DNA from: Chanos chanos
Lineage: Eukaryota; Chordata; Actinopteri; Gonorynchiformes; Chanidae
Reading direction: 5' to 3'
NCBI RefSeq assembly: GCF_902362185.1
Contig: NC_044496.1
Coordinates: 53,037,636 to 53,101,635 of the forward strand
DNA length: 64,000 nucleotides
Shown: one piece after another, positions 1 to 11,995 of the stretch
Numbering within the stretch: the stretch's first letter is position 1
How the letters are laid out: the number at the start of each line of letters is the position of its first letter
Translations under genes and position numbers: made by a program
Notes under the pieces: generated by a model
Told to the model about the DNA's origin: nothing
The model's input: only the letters and a program-made list of their open reading frames with translations
The model's database searches: none

Positions 1-910
1 GCTGAAGACTTTGTTGCTTATATTAACAGTTCAACAGCGAATTGAATGAGCGTCTTGACAGGCAGGCGTTTACTGGTGTGCAACAATGCATTTGGAACAA
101 TAAGTGACGAATCAGCTTTTCAAGCCTTACATAAAAGATCTCCCTAGCCTACAATATAATCCCACACATTTTATAAACACAAACTATTCTCTGCTTTTAG
201 AATACTCAGCTGTAACAAGCAGAGAGAGTTCAGCTTTTCTCAAAAGAATAGCCTACTGTTCTTATACAGCGTATGTGACTGAACTGAAAATATGCTTGAT
301 GTTCATACTGTCAATAAAAATGACGATAAAAAAGTCATTATCAAAATCCATTTCTTTTCTCATTTGAACAAGATAAGTCAGATGTTGTGTAATGCTACAG
401 CTACAAGTAAAGAATCAAAAACACTCTCTCTCTCTCTTGCGCGCGCTTTTGGCTTTGTTTTTGCCATGGGTTTCGGCCAGTCATGTTGACTCTCCCCTCT
501 CTGTGTGTTTGAGCTTTTCTGGTCTCAAGGGTATAAAGAAGTATTAGGTAAGTCACGCTCAGACCTGAGCCAGGTGCTGTTTGCAATTGAGCAGATTACC
601 ACAGAGCAGTCATGCTCTTGCAAAAGCACGCTGAATGTATTATGGGAGAATAAACAGAACCATTAAAACACAATAACAATCAAACAAACGCAACACTATT
701 TAACAAGAGAATCTATTTTAAGCCCATGTCTCGCACTAAGTCTTTCTGCTGAGCCAGTGTAGACATTGAAGTCTGGCTTATTCCCTTGATCGTGTTATTT
801 CTGTTCAGTTTTCTCTCATATTAATGAGCTGAGAAAGATGGGGGAGGTGGAGATAGAGAGAGAAAAAAAAGAGGAACAGGGAAAGAGAAAAAAGAGAGAT
901 ATCAGAGGAC

Positions 911-912
<2 letters not shown>

Positions 913-974
<62 letters not shown>
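913..974. repeat. (GA)n microsatellite
   Basis: About 62 nt of near-pure GA with one C interruption, preceded by an A/G-rich run from about 835. Confidence 0.95.
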
Positions 975-976
<2 letters not shown>

Positions 977-1390
977 TCATATGATGATCAGACGCTATGT
1001 TGAACATCAGTGCCGAAGACAAGAGGTTGGGGCAAGCTGTAGCATTGAGGCATAGTGAGCAGTGATACATTTATGATAATTATATTCAGCTTCAGCTACG
1101 AACTGTTTCTTCCATCAGGTAAAAAAAAAATGTGCTGACCTAATTAGGCCTCAGGAGCCTTTTGTCTGACGCTAGTTATTATGCCTTGCCCCTTTTTTTT
1201 TCTTCTTTACAGAAAATACCTGAAGAACCTTCTGGAAAAGGTTGCATTCAAAACAATTTTCGGTGGCAGCCAAAGCTTCATTTTTATACCCTCAAGACCC
1301 GCTTTATCCAGAAGAGGATTCATCAATCACTCACGTGCATCCGAGGCTTCGCGCTTAGCAGTCAAGGAGCCACCTCTGAGCAGGAGTCAA

Positions 1391-1422
1391 AATCTCTCTC
1401 TTTCTCTCTCTCTCTCTCCCTC
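1391..1422. repeat. (TC)n microsatellite
   Basis: Short TC run with minor interruptions. Confidence 0.85.
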
Positions 1423-1581
1423 ATTATTAACACATTAAACTGCCTAAACCACTGAGAGGAAACAGTAATTGATGACAGAGCTTTAATGAGTTTGCTCACA
1501 ACACTTGCCACTCTCTCACTGGAAGAGGAAGAATCAGGGCGAAATGATGGACAGAAAAAAGGGGGATGGGTCTCTAAAACA

Positions 1582-1582
<1 letters not shown>

Positions 1583-1619
<37 letters not shown>
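1583..1619. repeat. (TG)n microsatellite
   Basis: About 18 uninterrupted TG units. Confidence 0.95.
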
Positions 1620-1621
<2 letters not shown>

Positions 1622-2068
1622 CACTTAACTCCACATGTAGATTTGATAGTGGAAATTTCAAGGGCTTTATTGCAGATCTCTGTGGACCGATGTTTCAAAT
1701 TTGAGCGACGTATCCAGAAACGGAGCGCTCAGAATACCAGGTCAGTCCTTTTGGCTTTTGATCAATCACCGTTTGATGACTCACTGTAATTCGGTTACTG
1801 GATGCTTTCGGGAACAAAGTGGAAAAAAAGGGAGATTGGAAAACATTCGGCGGGGATCAAATTTCAGCCCAAGGTGGTGCCTGGTTGGTGGGCCGTTTAA
1901 ATTTGCATGAGCTATTGCTGCTTTCCACAGATAAGCCCAGACTGCAGAGCAGAGTGTATAGTCAATAAATCCTGGAGGAAGCCAGGTTTAAGACAGCATG
2001 GTCAGAGGTCAGGGAGGCGCATGAAAGAATGGCATCCCAGTAAAACAGATCCATCTTACCCAGTAACA

Positions 2069-2124
2069 GGGAGCGAGAGAAAGAGAGAGAGAGAGAGGGA
2101 GAGGGAGAGGGAGAGAGAGAGAAA
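2069..2124. repeat. (GA)n / (GGGAGA)n purine repeat
   Basis: GA units interspersed with GGGA steps. Confidence 0.9.
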
Positions 2125-4437
2125 GGCTCATCACTCAAAGGATCTACAGTGGGTTAGTCATGCCAACCTGTCCTGTCCCAGTAGCCTTTGCTGCTATTAA
2201 ACATGTATGAAAGAGGAAACACCTCACCGAAACCTCCGGAAACAGGATTGAAATGGCCTGTTGTTTGAATTGCCTGAAGCATTCCTGACAAAATCATGCC
2301 AGAAACTCCAATATACTCCTTAGTGGAACCTTCACTGAGTCACGGAATTGAATTTCCCAGACAACGAGCAGCCGCAATAAGACAGCTATTGAATCTGGAA
2401 CGTTTCAATGAAAACCACTGACTTGGAATTGGAATTGAAATGAACAATCATTTGAGTGATGGAAAAGGCAACCGGGCTAAAGCAATTTGGAATGAAAAGG
2501 CTTTCTAGCGCTGCAGAGTAAGCCACTGACAGTGCTCAGAGTTACTTTCCAGACAAAGCAAAGCAGTTTCTGACATACAGTGATAGCTACTCCTGCTCTC
2601 GCTGTAAGAAGGTCAGCTGGTAGCTGAACCGAACGGCATCAGTAGCTTAAATTTGGTTATTCAGGTAGTATTGAGTTCTACATCGGAAAAAAAAGGAAAA
2701 GAATCGGTGTTGCTATTGGGTAACAGGACGAAAAATCAAACAAACATGTTAGGTAATTGCGTCCAAAGCTGGTTGCGTAAGTGGAAATTCCAGGTAGAAT
2801 CAGAACATTACCAGCATACAGCCATGTAATGTATTGTTTAACATTCAGCACAGCCAACACAGAGATTAACGCACTTCTGCTGAGCTCTGCACGTCAAGGG
2901 ATCAGACTCAAGGACGATTAGACTTCCCTGAACTCTCTGCAACCCTGCAGCCCATGTAACAGTTCTTTCTTTCAGGCTGCCTCTCTTTTCTGAGGATTGT
3001 TCTTGCATTAATGAGGAATATTTCAAAACGTTCAGTGTATTTGTTCAGATGGAGATTGACTGTTTGTTTGTTGAGTTTTTTACTATAAAGCCAAAACACC
3101 AGATTTCCTCTACAAATGAGAGATTTTTTTATTTTTTTTTCCGAGGGAACATTCTAATCCGGGAAACGCGTGAAATCGCTCTGATCGGCCGTCCTAATTG
3201 AATCTCCCGCGGTTTATTTGCAGAAAATCAAACATGTTTGCTTTCTGAGAATCGTCATAATGCTGCGTGTTGTGGCGGAGATTCACGGCTCCTTATCCAC
3301 GGTGTAACGTGTGTCTTATCGTAAAGAAAACCTGAACAGAGGGCGTAAATCCATCTGAGATGAGAGGAGTCACGTCCTCCATCCCAGACCGCTGATGGAA
3401 CCAGGTCAGGGGCCAAACAGAGAGAGTGTCTGCCTCTTCTCTCCCCCTCGTGAGACTACAGAGTGACCCACGAGTAGTAATTGGCTTTAACGACTGGGCT
3501 AATCTCGACAGACTTCCACTATCCCATCCTCCCCTGCGAGAGCTCTATACAAGACGTAAACAGTGAAGACAGGTCTGGTCCTGCAGAGCCCTAATAACTA
3601 CAAGAACGGCTCAAACCGAGCACGGAACCAGTGTCACTGACACACTGCCAGCCGGGAAAGTTAATGGAACCTCCAACACATTGGCTGTTAAAAAATAAAT
3701 AAATTCTTGATTGAAAAGATGCAGTTTCTTGTAATGTAACTCTGTTGGTTAATGCACTTTAAATCTGCGAGACTTTTTTTTTTTTGGAGTACACTTTGTT
3801 GATGTACCGGTTCAGGAAATATTAGAACACAATAGGATGTAATTCATTCCTTCTGTGTTCCAAACCGCAAACAATCGCTACAGAAACTGCCTGCTGTTTC
3901 ACAACATGCCTAGACTTATTGACTGATCCCTCAGTTGACTGTCCCAACAACAATAGGAGTCGATGCCTGACAATTTCAAAGGAATGGGGATAAAGGCTTG
4001 CCTGTGGTCTAGTGTAGAGCAGGTCTAAATCCATTTCAGCAGACACAAGCCTTGATCTCAGATCCTGTGCATTTAATAAGCCCTACCACCTGCTGATTAG
4101 GAGTCACATGATCATCTCTCTATTAACCCCTTCTCAAAGCACCAGGCTCCCTCTCCAAAAAAAAAACAAAAAAAAAACAAGGCTTTGTGGCAGAGAGGAA
4201 GGGAAAAAAAAACTAATTAACCTTATTTCTTGGAAGAAAAAAAGCCCTGTGGAAAAATAACAGAAAATGGATGAGAAATCACAGTGAGGTGCATTAAGCC
4301 TCTGGAGACAAGGGGTGAACTTCTGAGAGCCATTACTGGGCTGCTTTTCACACGTCATTAACAGATACATAATTTAACCATGGACACGCAGAAGAGTGAA
4401 AATGAAGAGGACTAAAACAGTGGGGTATCTGAGTGGA

Positions 4438-4441
4438 GTAT

Positions 4442-4478
<37 letters not shown>

Positions 4479-4490
4479 TGTGAGTGTCTG
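4438..4490. repeat. (TG)n microsatellite
   Basis: About 18 TG units flanked by imperfect TG/AG. Confidence 0.9.
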
Positions 4491-4636
4491 TCTGTACTTA
4501 TGTGTTGGCGAAATTGGCAACTCATCTCACATTATCATAATGCCAGGAAGTACCACATAGGTACAATCACAGGAAAAGCATTCTTAAATTAATTTCTTTC
4601 ATTACATCCTCATCCAACATTTATAACATTCTTCAA

Positions 4637-4680
4637 TATACATATACATATGTATATATATATATATATGTATGCATATG
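4637..4680. repeat. (TA)n microsatellite
   Basis: Alternating TA with CATA and GTATA interruptions. Confidence 0.85.
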
Positions 4681-7600
4681 AAACTTCAGTCGGACTAAAA
4701 AAAGGCAGCTGGTGAATGTTTAATGCTCCCAAACCTCTGTGCGTCCCTTTCTTCAATACTCGCCACAGTGCTGGGCACAACATTTGTGCCTCACAGTTTT
4801 CTTGTGAATAATAAATGCAGCCGCTGGGCTTGGGAGATATTTCTTTTTATGATTAAAATCCTAAAGTGCAGCCTGGGGCCATTTGTGTTGGCAGCCCCTC
4901 TTGCTGCAGTTCCTTCCTGCGTTTCCCCTCCCCGCTCTGTAATCAGGACCAGAGCCGTGTACGGTGTTAACCTCCACGCGGGGAGTGGGAGGGGGGGCTG
5001 TAAATTGCACCGCTGTGACAGAGTCAGGGTCGTCCCCACTGGGCCAGTTTCGTACTGCCTGTCTGGGCCTTGTCCCCGCTGCTAAGGGATTGCATCACTA
5101 TTTTAACCAGGGCTGTTCCACTGAAATAATCTCTCTGAGTGCGGGGGGGCATCCAATACAACGCGCTCCCAGCCGTTTGGACAAAAATTTCCGACTAGGG
5201 ACATAAACGCAGCACTTTTTCCCCCTCAAAGCTAAGCACAACTCTGACCAAAAGAGCCATGTCTTCACATAACTCCGATTTCTATGTTATTACTAGCACT
5301 GAATCGCCCATTGCACCAGTACTGAATTGTTGTCCAGTGAGGTAAAACTGCACCTCTGCAAGCCTCTGCCTCCTAGAGTGTAAGAATGCCTAGATAAGCA
5401 TATGCTATGGGCCAGCTCACTGTTAAGTGCCTGCGGGCTGTTACTGTATAACTGGGCAGGGTTTTTGTACCACTCAGTCACTGCACTGCAGATTACACTG
5501 CCGCATTGTCAGTGACTGGCTTTTCCCGCCAGGCAATATTTCATGCTTAGGATATGCATAGAATAGCACTTTTTTTTCTTTCTTTTTTTTCTTTTTTTAC
5601 GGCTTCAGCCAAAAAAACAAAAACAAACAAAAACAAAACTGTGCTAAAACTGTGCAGCAGAGAGATGCTCAATTCCGAGCCGCAAACAAATTGATGACGA
5701 TGTCAATACATTAGCTACACAGCCTCCCTCAGCAAAAACTCATTCATTACCACACTGTTAAACGTGGGTGTCGGATGGGAGAGATATGTAACCATGCAAA
5801 GAAAGCGTTATGGTCAATTAAGTCTACACAAGATAAAATGAAGACAAAGGTGAGAGTACCATCCACTCAATATGGCAACATTCATCCTCCTACAATTACC
5901 AACGTGTCATTCTAGAAGTATCTGTTTTATGCAAATAAGCCAGAATTACCCAAAAAAAAAAAAAAATCCATGCAGTCATCGTATATTCATGTCACAGCAC
6001 CCACTGGAAAAAAAAAGCGATCCAAAAATGCAAACTATCCATTTAAACATCGGCCTGTCTCCATTACGATAAAGGAGAGTTTCACGAAAATGAGTTTCAT
6101 GGATGACTTGCGAATCTCAAATGAATTTTGTTGAGCGCATAGGGCATATGTCTCCCTTATACAAAATGATATAGCTCCCCTGATTGTAATTTTGAAAGGC
6201 GTAAATTTGCGAGCCTAATTAAAGAAAGTAATATTCAGACCAGCTATACGAAATTATAAATCGACCCGACTTTTATAGCTCATTTATTAATTATTTACAC
6301 ATAACGTAATGTAAAGAGTCATAATGACCATATAATAATAATATTACTTTTTCATAGAATACTGTATGGAAATAGGGGGAGCTAACAGAGGGTATGCTGA
6401 CAGTTTTAGAGCACACATGCATGCTCTGCTCTTAGCCCCATGCCACTGAGATGTCAGTAAATGTATTATTAGTTCAGGGAATACAGAAACCACTACTGGG
6501 GCTACCAAGTTACCTTCCGAAATCCAATTTAGAGGGAATACCACTTTAGCAAATTAGTCAAACTGAGGAGAAAAAAAAAAAAAAAGGTTTCAGTAGGACA
6601 CGTTTGTAGGTCACAGAGTATGGGGCTGACTGATTACTGTTACAGGCTGTCTATGATCAAAACTTTGCCTGACTTGCTCTGGTAACTGCGATTATCTGAA
6701 CGTTGTCTGTGGTTCTGAACACTGTAGGATCCTATGTAACCCCCAGCAGGGGAACAGCCATACCACCACCCCCCCCCCACCACCCCCCCTCCCGATCTTG
6801 GACGTGCCCCTGCAAATGAAATGACGGGTGGGACTGCTGTACAGGGGGAGAATTGTAGTGTTGAGTCATTAAAACGCCTGTTTATGGGAGGTTTCTCAGC
6901 GCCTGGGGGTAGAGGGAGTTACCCTGGACCTCAATTACACCTCTCTCACAATGTCCACTACAGGGAACTGCTATCATCCGTGCTGTCATGTGAGCAGAGG
7001 GAACTGGATAGCAGCAGAAATTATGCTGAGAAGGGAGGGGGTTGGTGCACATTCAGCTAAATGCTATCTCAGCTAGCAGACAGTGGGCCATGCGTGAATC
7101 CCATTTGAAGGGAGGCACGTGAAAAGCAGAGGAACACCTAAGTGCGGCCGATGAAATACGAGGTACGACAATACGTCATAAATTATAACGACAAAAAACA
7201 ATAGTGGGAATGGAGGGTGTGACAGTGACGTCGACTGAAAGGAACCCAGATGGTTCTCTGTCTGTCCAACAGCCCCAAAAAGCCTGTGCTCATGTAATTA
7301 GGACACAAAACGTATCTTAGTTTTGCTCTCAGAGGGGCACTGCAAACACTGGCAAATTCAAAACAGACAGCGTAGATCTGAGTCGCACTCAAAGCTTTAA
7401 GCATGATGAAAGTAGATCTAGGTCAAGCTAGACCTCAGAAGCTTTACATTATAAATCTTATAATAAAATAAAATACATCATCTATGGGGAAATCTTGATA
7501 TGAATGACCTACAAATGACCATGATTTTAGCTCTATAGATTAAAATCCACAATCTACCATTATTCTAAGGCGATTCATTTTAGTTTTTCAGTTGTTCTAT

Positions 7601-7860
7601 GGGTCTTACTGAATATTACTACTATAATTCTGTGATTTGCTCTCTCTGTTGACTGAGTGGAAGGAGTGAAAAGTCTTTTATCTCGTTCACTTAATGTAAA
7701 CTCTAATTCAATCTTTCACATTTCAAATCTTTGAAATGAATATAAAGCACAATTATTTATAAGCAAATATTCAAATGAAGACACATTTAGTCCTTGTCAA
7801 ATGACTCCACACTAGCCCTTCATCCTGCTCTTTGAGGAGACTGTCATACATATGCATGAG

Positions 7861-7864
<4 letters not shown>

Positions 7865-7902
<38 letters not shown>
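7865..7902. repeat. (GA)n microsatellite
   Basis: Uninterrupted AG run after a short CACA lead. Confidence 0.93.
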
Positions 7903-7903
<1 letters not shown>

Positions 7904-9070
7904 ATGCCAGGTCATTTCCTGCCGACAGGGCCCTTTTTGGAGGACGATGTGTGGCGCAGCTCCAGACTCAGAGCTTCAGTGTGATTTAGAGCAAGGCCTC
8001 AGGCCCTGAGACAGGTCATAAACTAGCAGCCCTGGGAGCCCGCTGCTGATTGCCTGATAGCCGAGCGCTCCTATTTTAGAGAAGCTCCCAGAGCCATTAA
8101 TCAATGCCCAGGAAAGTGCCCTCTGCCGGGTGTATGACTAGGCATCTGCTCCCTGTAGAACCTCACATATTTGAGGAGAGAAGTGTCTTGCTTGGAGCAG
8201 GTATTGCTAAGCTGGACTCATTCCACAATGTCAGTGACGGACTCATGTCTATAAGTGATATATCATGTATACACAGGCAAATGTACAAACTGGAAAGCTG
8301 TGGGTAAAATCTGGGACCGAACGGGTTACACTGTCACGAGGAACTCTCCTTACACCACACAGGGCCTGAACTATAATGCTGTCCAGGTCATGGGCGTCCT
8401 TAAGCGCTGAAGAACCGGCGGCTGGAAAATTCTCCTGAGCTTGACAGAGAACATTCTGAGGCAGAGTTCTCTTACACGTTTCGCTACACAGTTCAGAAGC
8501 AAACTAAACCCTTTTTAATTCCAGACCCTTGCTCACTGTAGCCGGTCGTACATTGGGAAGTAGAAATATGAACGTGGGTAATTTGAGCATGCGAGAGAAT
8601 TCTGAATGGGAGTCCACTTAACGGATTTAAGGCTTTCCAGAATTTTCTACAACAGACTGGCTTTACTGCGGTTCTTACAGTGTCACTGAATTTTGCAGTA
8701 GGCCTACATAATTTGACAAGCAACATACTGATAAGAACACTGTGTTGGACATATCGATGTCGACACTTTCAGTGTATGTTTAGTCTGGTTCTGCGTCCAC
8801 CTCTCTGTCCGTATAGACGCATGACAATCCAGAACAAACAACGCAAACACGTAACCTTTTAGACGTTCGACATCCACAGTGTTATTACTGTAATAGAGCT
8901 GCGCTCGAAAATACAAAACCCTAACAGGTACGCTGTCAAGACAGTCTTTTACAATCAGGGAACACAGAATGACTAATGAAAATTCTCCATTTCGTCTTGA
9001 CATATTAATGTGGTATTAAAAATTCATTCCATTTACAGTAGTCACAGTTAGACAACACGGTCTTAAATAC

Positions 9071-9140
9071 CTTCGGTTGCATAGTTGTGGTCCCGAAGGA
9101 AGCTGTTGTTGATTTTGCGGTTGTCAATCTCCTCCTCCAT
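9071..9140 (-). CDS. ppp2r2b: ppp2r2b alternative first coding exon, cytosolic B-beta-1 type
   Basis: Read on the minus strand, an ATG at 9140 opens 23 codons beginning MEEEIDNRKINNSFLRDH and ending TE plus one base. A GT donor follows at 9070. Apart from a few substitutions this matches the N-terminus of the brain-enriched PP2A regulatory B subunit PPP2R2B (human starts MEEDIDTRKINNSFLRDH). The protein is a seven-bladed WD40 propeller that brings substrates to the PP2A A/C core; only the short N-terminal leader is encoded here. The exon ends in phase 1, as does the second start exon at 23280-23358. The shared second exon (ADIIST... in the family) was not found in 1-9070, so it must lie beyond the left edge. 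No splice acceptor sits just upstream of the ATG, so the 5' UTR probably continues upstream in the same exon. Paralogues PPP2R2A, C and D have related leaders, but the second exon and synteny favour PPP2R2B. Confidence 0.9.
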
Positions 9141-9860
9141 TTATGATCGCGTTATTTGGAAAGCTTAAGGTAGACATACAAGAATCCATCGTGGACCTGA
9201 ACATCAGCAGGCGATTCGCGGGTCCATCGCGCTGTTTGTCATGAAACTGGTCTCTCTACAGGTACAAGTGAATGATGAACTAGTGCAATTGGCAGCTGCT
9301 GTCCGTTCTCCTCGGGGGGCATCTACGGTTAGATCTGGAATCAGAGCGGCGTCCCGCGGTGTACAGTGCGGACAGGCGCGGCAGGCGTAATCGCTCAGCA
9401 ATTCATATTTAGCGTGTGGAAATGACTCACTTAGCTCCAAAAATAAAATTGCCTAAAACACCTTCCTCTTTCAAACGTGGCGACGAACTATCTGAGAATA
9501 ATTACAGTGGAGGGTGAGGTGCGCTGGATGAGTTAAACTGAGGATTTAAATTAAGGCAGGATTTTCCACCTTCTGCAGCGAGGGGGCGGATTATGCGTCA
9601 AGCCTGTCCGTCAGTCTGTCCGTTTCTCCATGTCAGTTTATCTGTTGGATTCTCGCGTTTGCTTTTGGTGTGGTGCCTGTAAGATTCGCAAAAAAAGAAA
9701 AAAGAAATCGGCTACTCGCAACTGAATGTCGCATTGAGTCAGAGACCGGTAACTGCTCTGCAGAGCTGCACGCGTACGGGCTCCTCCCACTGAAATACAC
9801 TGCTGCTGTCCAGCGCTTAAATGACAGCACTTGTCAATAAGAGAGAACACGCAGCTCGTC
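9141..9860 (-). promoter_or_regulatory. ppp2r2b: Probable promoter and 5' UTR of the ppp2r2b B-beta-1 transcript
   Basis: The region upstream (minus sense) of the ATG at 9140 is comparatively CpG-rich, notably 9290-9390 and 9730-9790, against an AT-rich background. This fits a neuronal CpG promoter. A short run of three CAG units (minus sense) lies near 9803-9812. The human PPP2R2B promoter region carries the CAG tract that expands in spinocerebellar ataxia 12. The start site is not resolvable by eye. Confidence 0.45.
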
Positions 9861-10695
9861 GTAACGCTGCGAATTCAGCCTGATGGAGAATGGTATCCAA
9901 TGTAAAAGCGACGACATAAAAAAAAAACACATGACACAACCCGTATTTGTGCTGGCAGTTTAAAAAGAACGTGATGTAACGTAAGTAACGTAACATCATC
10001 TGTATTCACACCAAGAGACACAGGAGGCTCTCCTCAAAACGGCAATGTGTCTTTTTTGTACTATGAATGTTGGTATGGGACTGAGACAATTACAGAAGGT
10101 GGTTCGAGAACCATTTTAAGTTCTACTGTAAAAAAAAAAAAAACATCATCCTGTTCGTGGTAGTGACTCTGCTTAAATGCACTAGAGGATCACCGGCGCT
10201 GATTAATTCGACAAGAGACTTGCCGTCGGCATATTAATTCTGGAAAGATTTGATTTACATGCTGGTTTTAATATTGAACTCTGCGGGGACGTTTCCCCGT
10301 ACAATCGTTCTCTAAATCCCACACCTTCTCTATATTTACTACTCAAATCTACCTGGTGCTACAGTGTTTTACAAATCTATTTTGCAATTCAAAATCCTGA
10401 ACACAGCGCTGGGAAATAAAATACAGGCAGCATGTGCCTTCGTTAATAACCACAGCTATTTTATCTACAGAGCATTTTCAAATCAAACCTGATGGGTTAG
10501 CCAAGATTTCGACTGCTGAAACAACACCAGTCCATTTATACATTTTTAAATCTAATATTAAATTCTTGTACATTTATTCAAGAGATATCAGATATCTGCA
10601 GGTGATACAGGGTACAGGTCCACTGAAAAACCAAGCGTTTCTATAAAACTGGCATTCTTAAGGGATTGCAAAAATGGAAAGATATGTCTGTGTGA

Positions 10696-10840
10696 AAGAG
10701 AGTGTGTGTGTGTGCATGCGTGCATGTGGGCACGTGCATGTATGTATGTGTGTGTGTTAGTGTGTGTGTGTGAGTGAGAGAGAGAGAGAGACAGAGAGTG
10801 TACGTGAATTTGAGAGAGAGAGAGAGAGACAGAGACAGAC

Positions 10841-10871
<31 letters not shown>
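10696..10871. repeat. Compound (TG)n/(GA)n repeat
   Basis: TG-rich half with GCATG variants at 10704-10772, then GA and GACA units to 10871. It produces a long but meaningless Ser/Leu-His reading frame on the minus strand. Confidence 0.9.
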
Positions 10872-11766
10872 TCAGCAGGCTGGGGCATAGAGAAAATAAA
10901 AATACAGAGGCAGACAATTTTACTGTATAATTAGAGAGAGTGGTGAAAACTGCCAGCAGCTTGGTCCTGAGATCAATGGTACTGCTTTAATTAAAGCCCT
11001 GCCTCCCAGCCTAGGCATCCCTCTCACACCACACACCCTCACGATACACTCTTAGGAAGGAAAGCCTATTGCTGGGTCTGTACTGAATAGCATTTGTGGT
11101 TACCCACAAGCCCTAAAACCCTCTCCAGATTTGCATTGCGGGAAGTCTGTTATACTATCAAGACCAATGCAATGGTGTGCATCAAGGTTGCACCGCAAAA
11201 CATGGGAACAATTACACTGATGCAGCATTTTAGTCATGCCCAATTACTTCCATTGATGGGCAGCAATTGTCTGACCTGGAGTCAGCCTTCTAGGCATGAC
11301 CTCGGGTGCTTTCTGCACAAATAACAGCACAGAAATGTGAGGTCATCATCGGAGCAGAACATGATAGACAATAGCAATGGCAAATGAAGATGGATTATTA
11401 ATAAATCAATAATGGTTTTATTTTTAATGACTTAGGTCAAGGAAAACAGATATAATTTTGTGTGTGTCTCATAAGCTCTCTAGTGAAAAAAAAAAAGAAA
11501 AGCAATATGACATACCATTGGCCTTCATGCGTAACATATTGTCAAAAGCACAAAGGTTTTGAGTCAGACACAAATGCCATCACAGTAAGAGAGAACCTAA
11601 GAGCATTCTGTGTAATACGATTTAGGCAGGAGACCATCTGTTGGGTTTTGCTCTTTGGTTTACTGACATTCAGAAAGAGGGAATGTGGGAAAGATGACCA
11701 TTTTTCAATCAGTAACGTAAACCCACAGTGTTGGAGCATATTAAGCAAATAAGCTACAGGCCATGT

Positions 11767-11811
11767 CAGACAATACTACATACTGCACACCAGACAATAC
11801 TACATACTGCA
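11767..11811. repeat. 24-bp direct tandem duplication (2 copies)
   Basis: CAGACAATACTACATACTGC occurs twice, starting near 11767 and 11791, without visible mismatch. Confidence 0.85.
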
Positions 11812-11855
11812 GTTTGTTTGTTTGTTTATTTGTAATTCTCACATCAAGATGTAAA

Positions 11856-11858
<3 letters not shown>

Positions 11859-11915
<57 letters not shown>
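11859..11915. repeat. (AT)n microsatellite
   Basis: About 28 pure AT units; strongly hairpin-forming. Confidence 0.95.
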
Positions 11916-11919
<4 letters not shown>

Positions 11920-11958
11920 GGAGACATCATGCAGGGAAAGAAGGAAGAAAGGAAAAAG

Positions 11959-11960
<2 letters not shown>

Positions 11961-11994
<34 letters not shown>
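11961..11994. repeat. (GA)n microsatellite
   Basis: Near-pure GA, 45 bp after the preceding AT array. Confidence 0.93.

Positions 11995-11995
<1 letters not shown>

Larger units (their letters stand above)
1..9070 (-). other. ppp2r2b: ppp2r2b intron between the B-beta-1 start exon and the shared second exon
   Basis: No recognisable coding exon on either strand; open frames here are short or low-complexity. Because the start exon at 9071-9140 splices toward lower coordinates and its partner exon is not found, the whole stretch should be intronic. It holds microsatellites (listed separately), a cytosine-rich tract at 6768-6793, and several less repetitive patches that could be conserved non-coding elements (for example 2220-2520, 3150-3480, 4716-5110). 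That last suggestion is texture only, not a comparison. Confidence 0.6.

Noticed and set aside
104-586. Small open frames at the left edge
   Set aside because: No recognisable protein, no supporting splice sites, and inside the inferred ppp2r2b intron.
6344-6544. Possible third ppp2r2b start exon ending TCG GAA G before a GT donor at about 6515
   Set aside because: The phase matches, but there is no ATG: an in-frame stop lies just upstream of a GTG, and the peptide does not resemble any known leader.
10588-10917. 109-residue minus-strand open frame
   Set aside because: It translates a compound GA/TG microsatellite (Ser-Leu and His-Thr runs); no protein-like composition.
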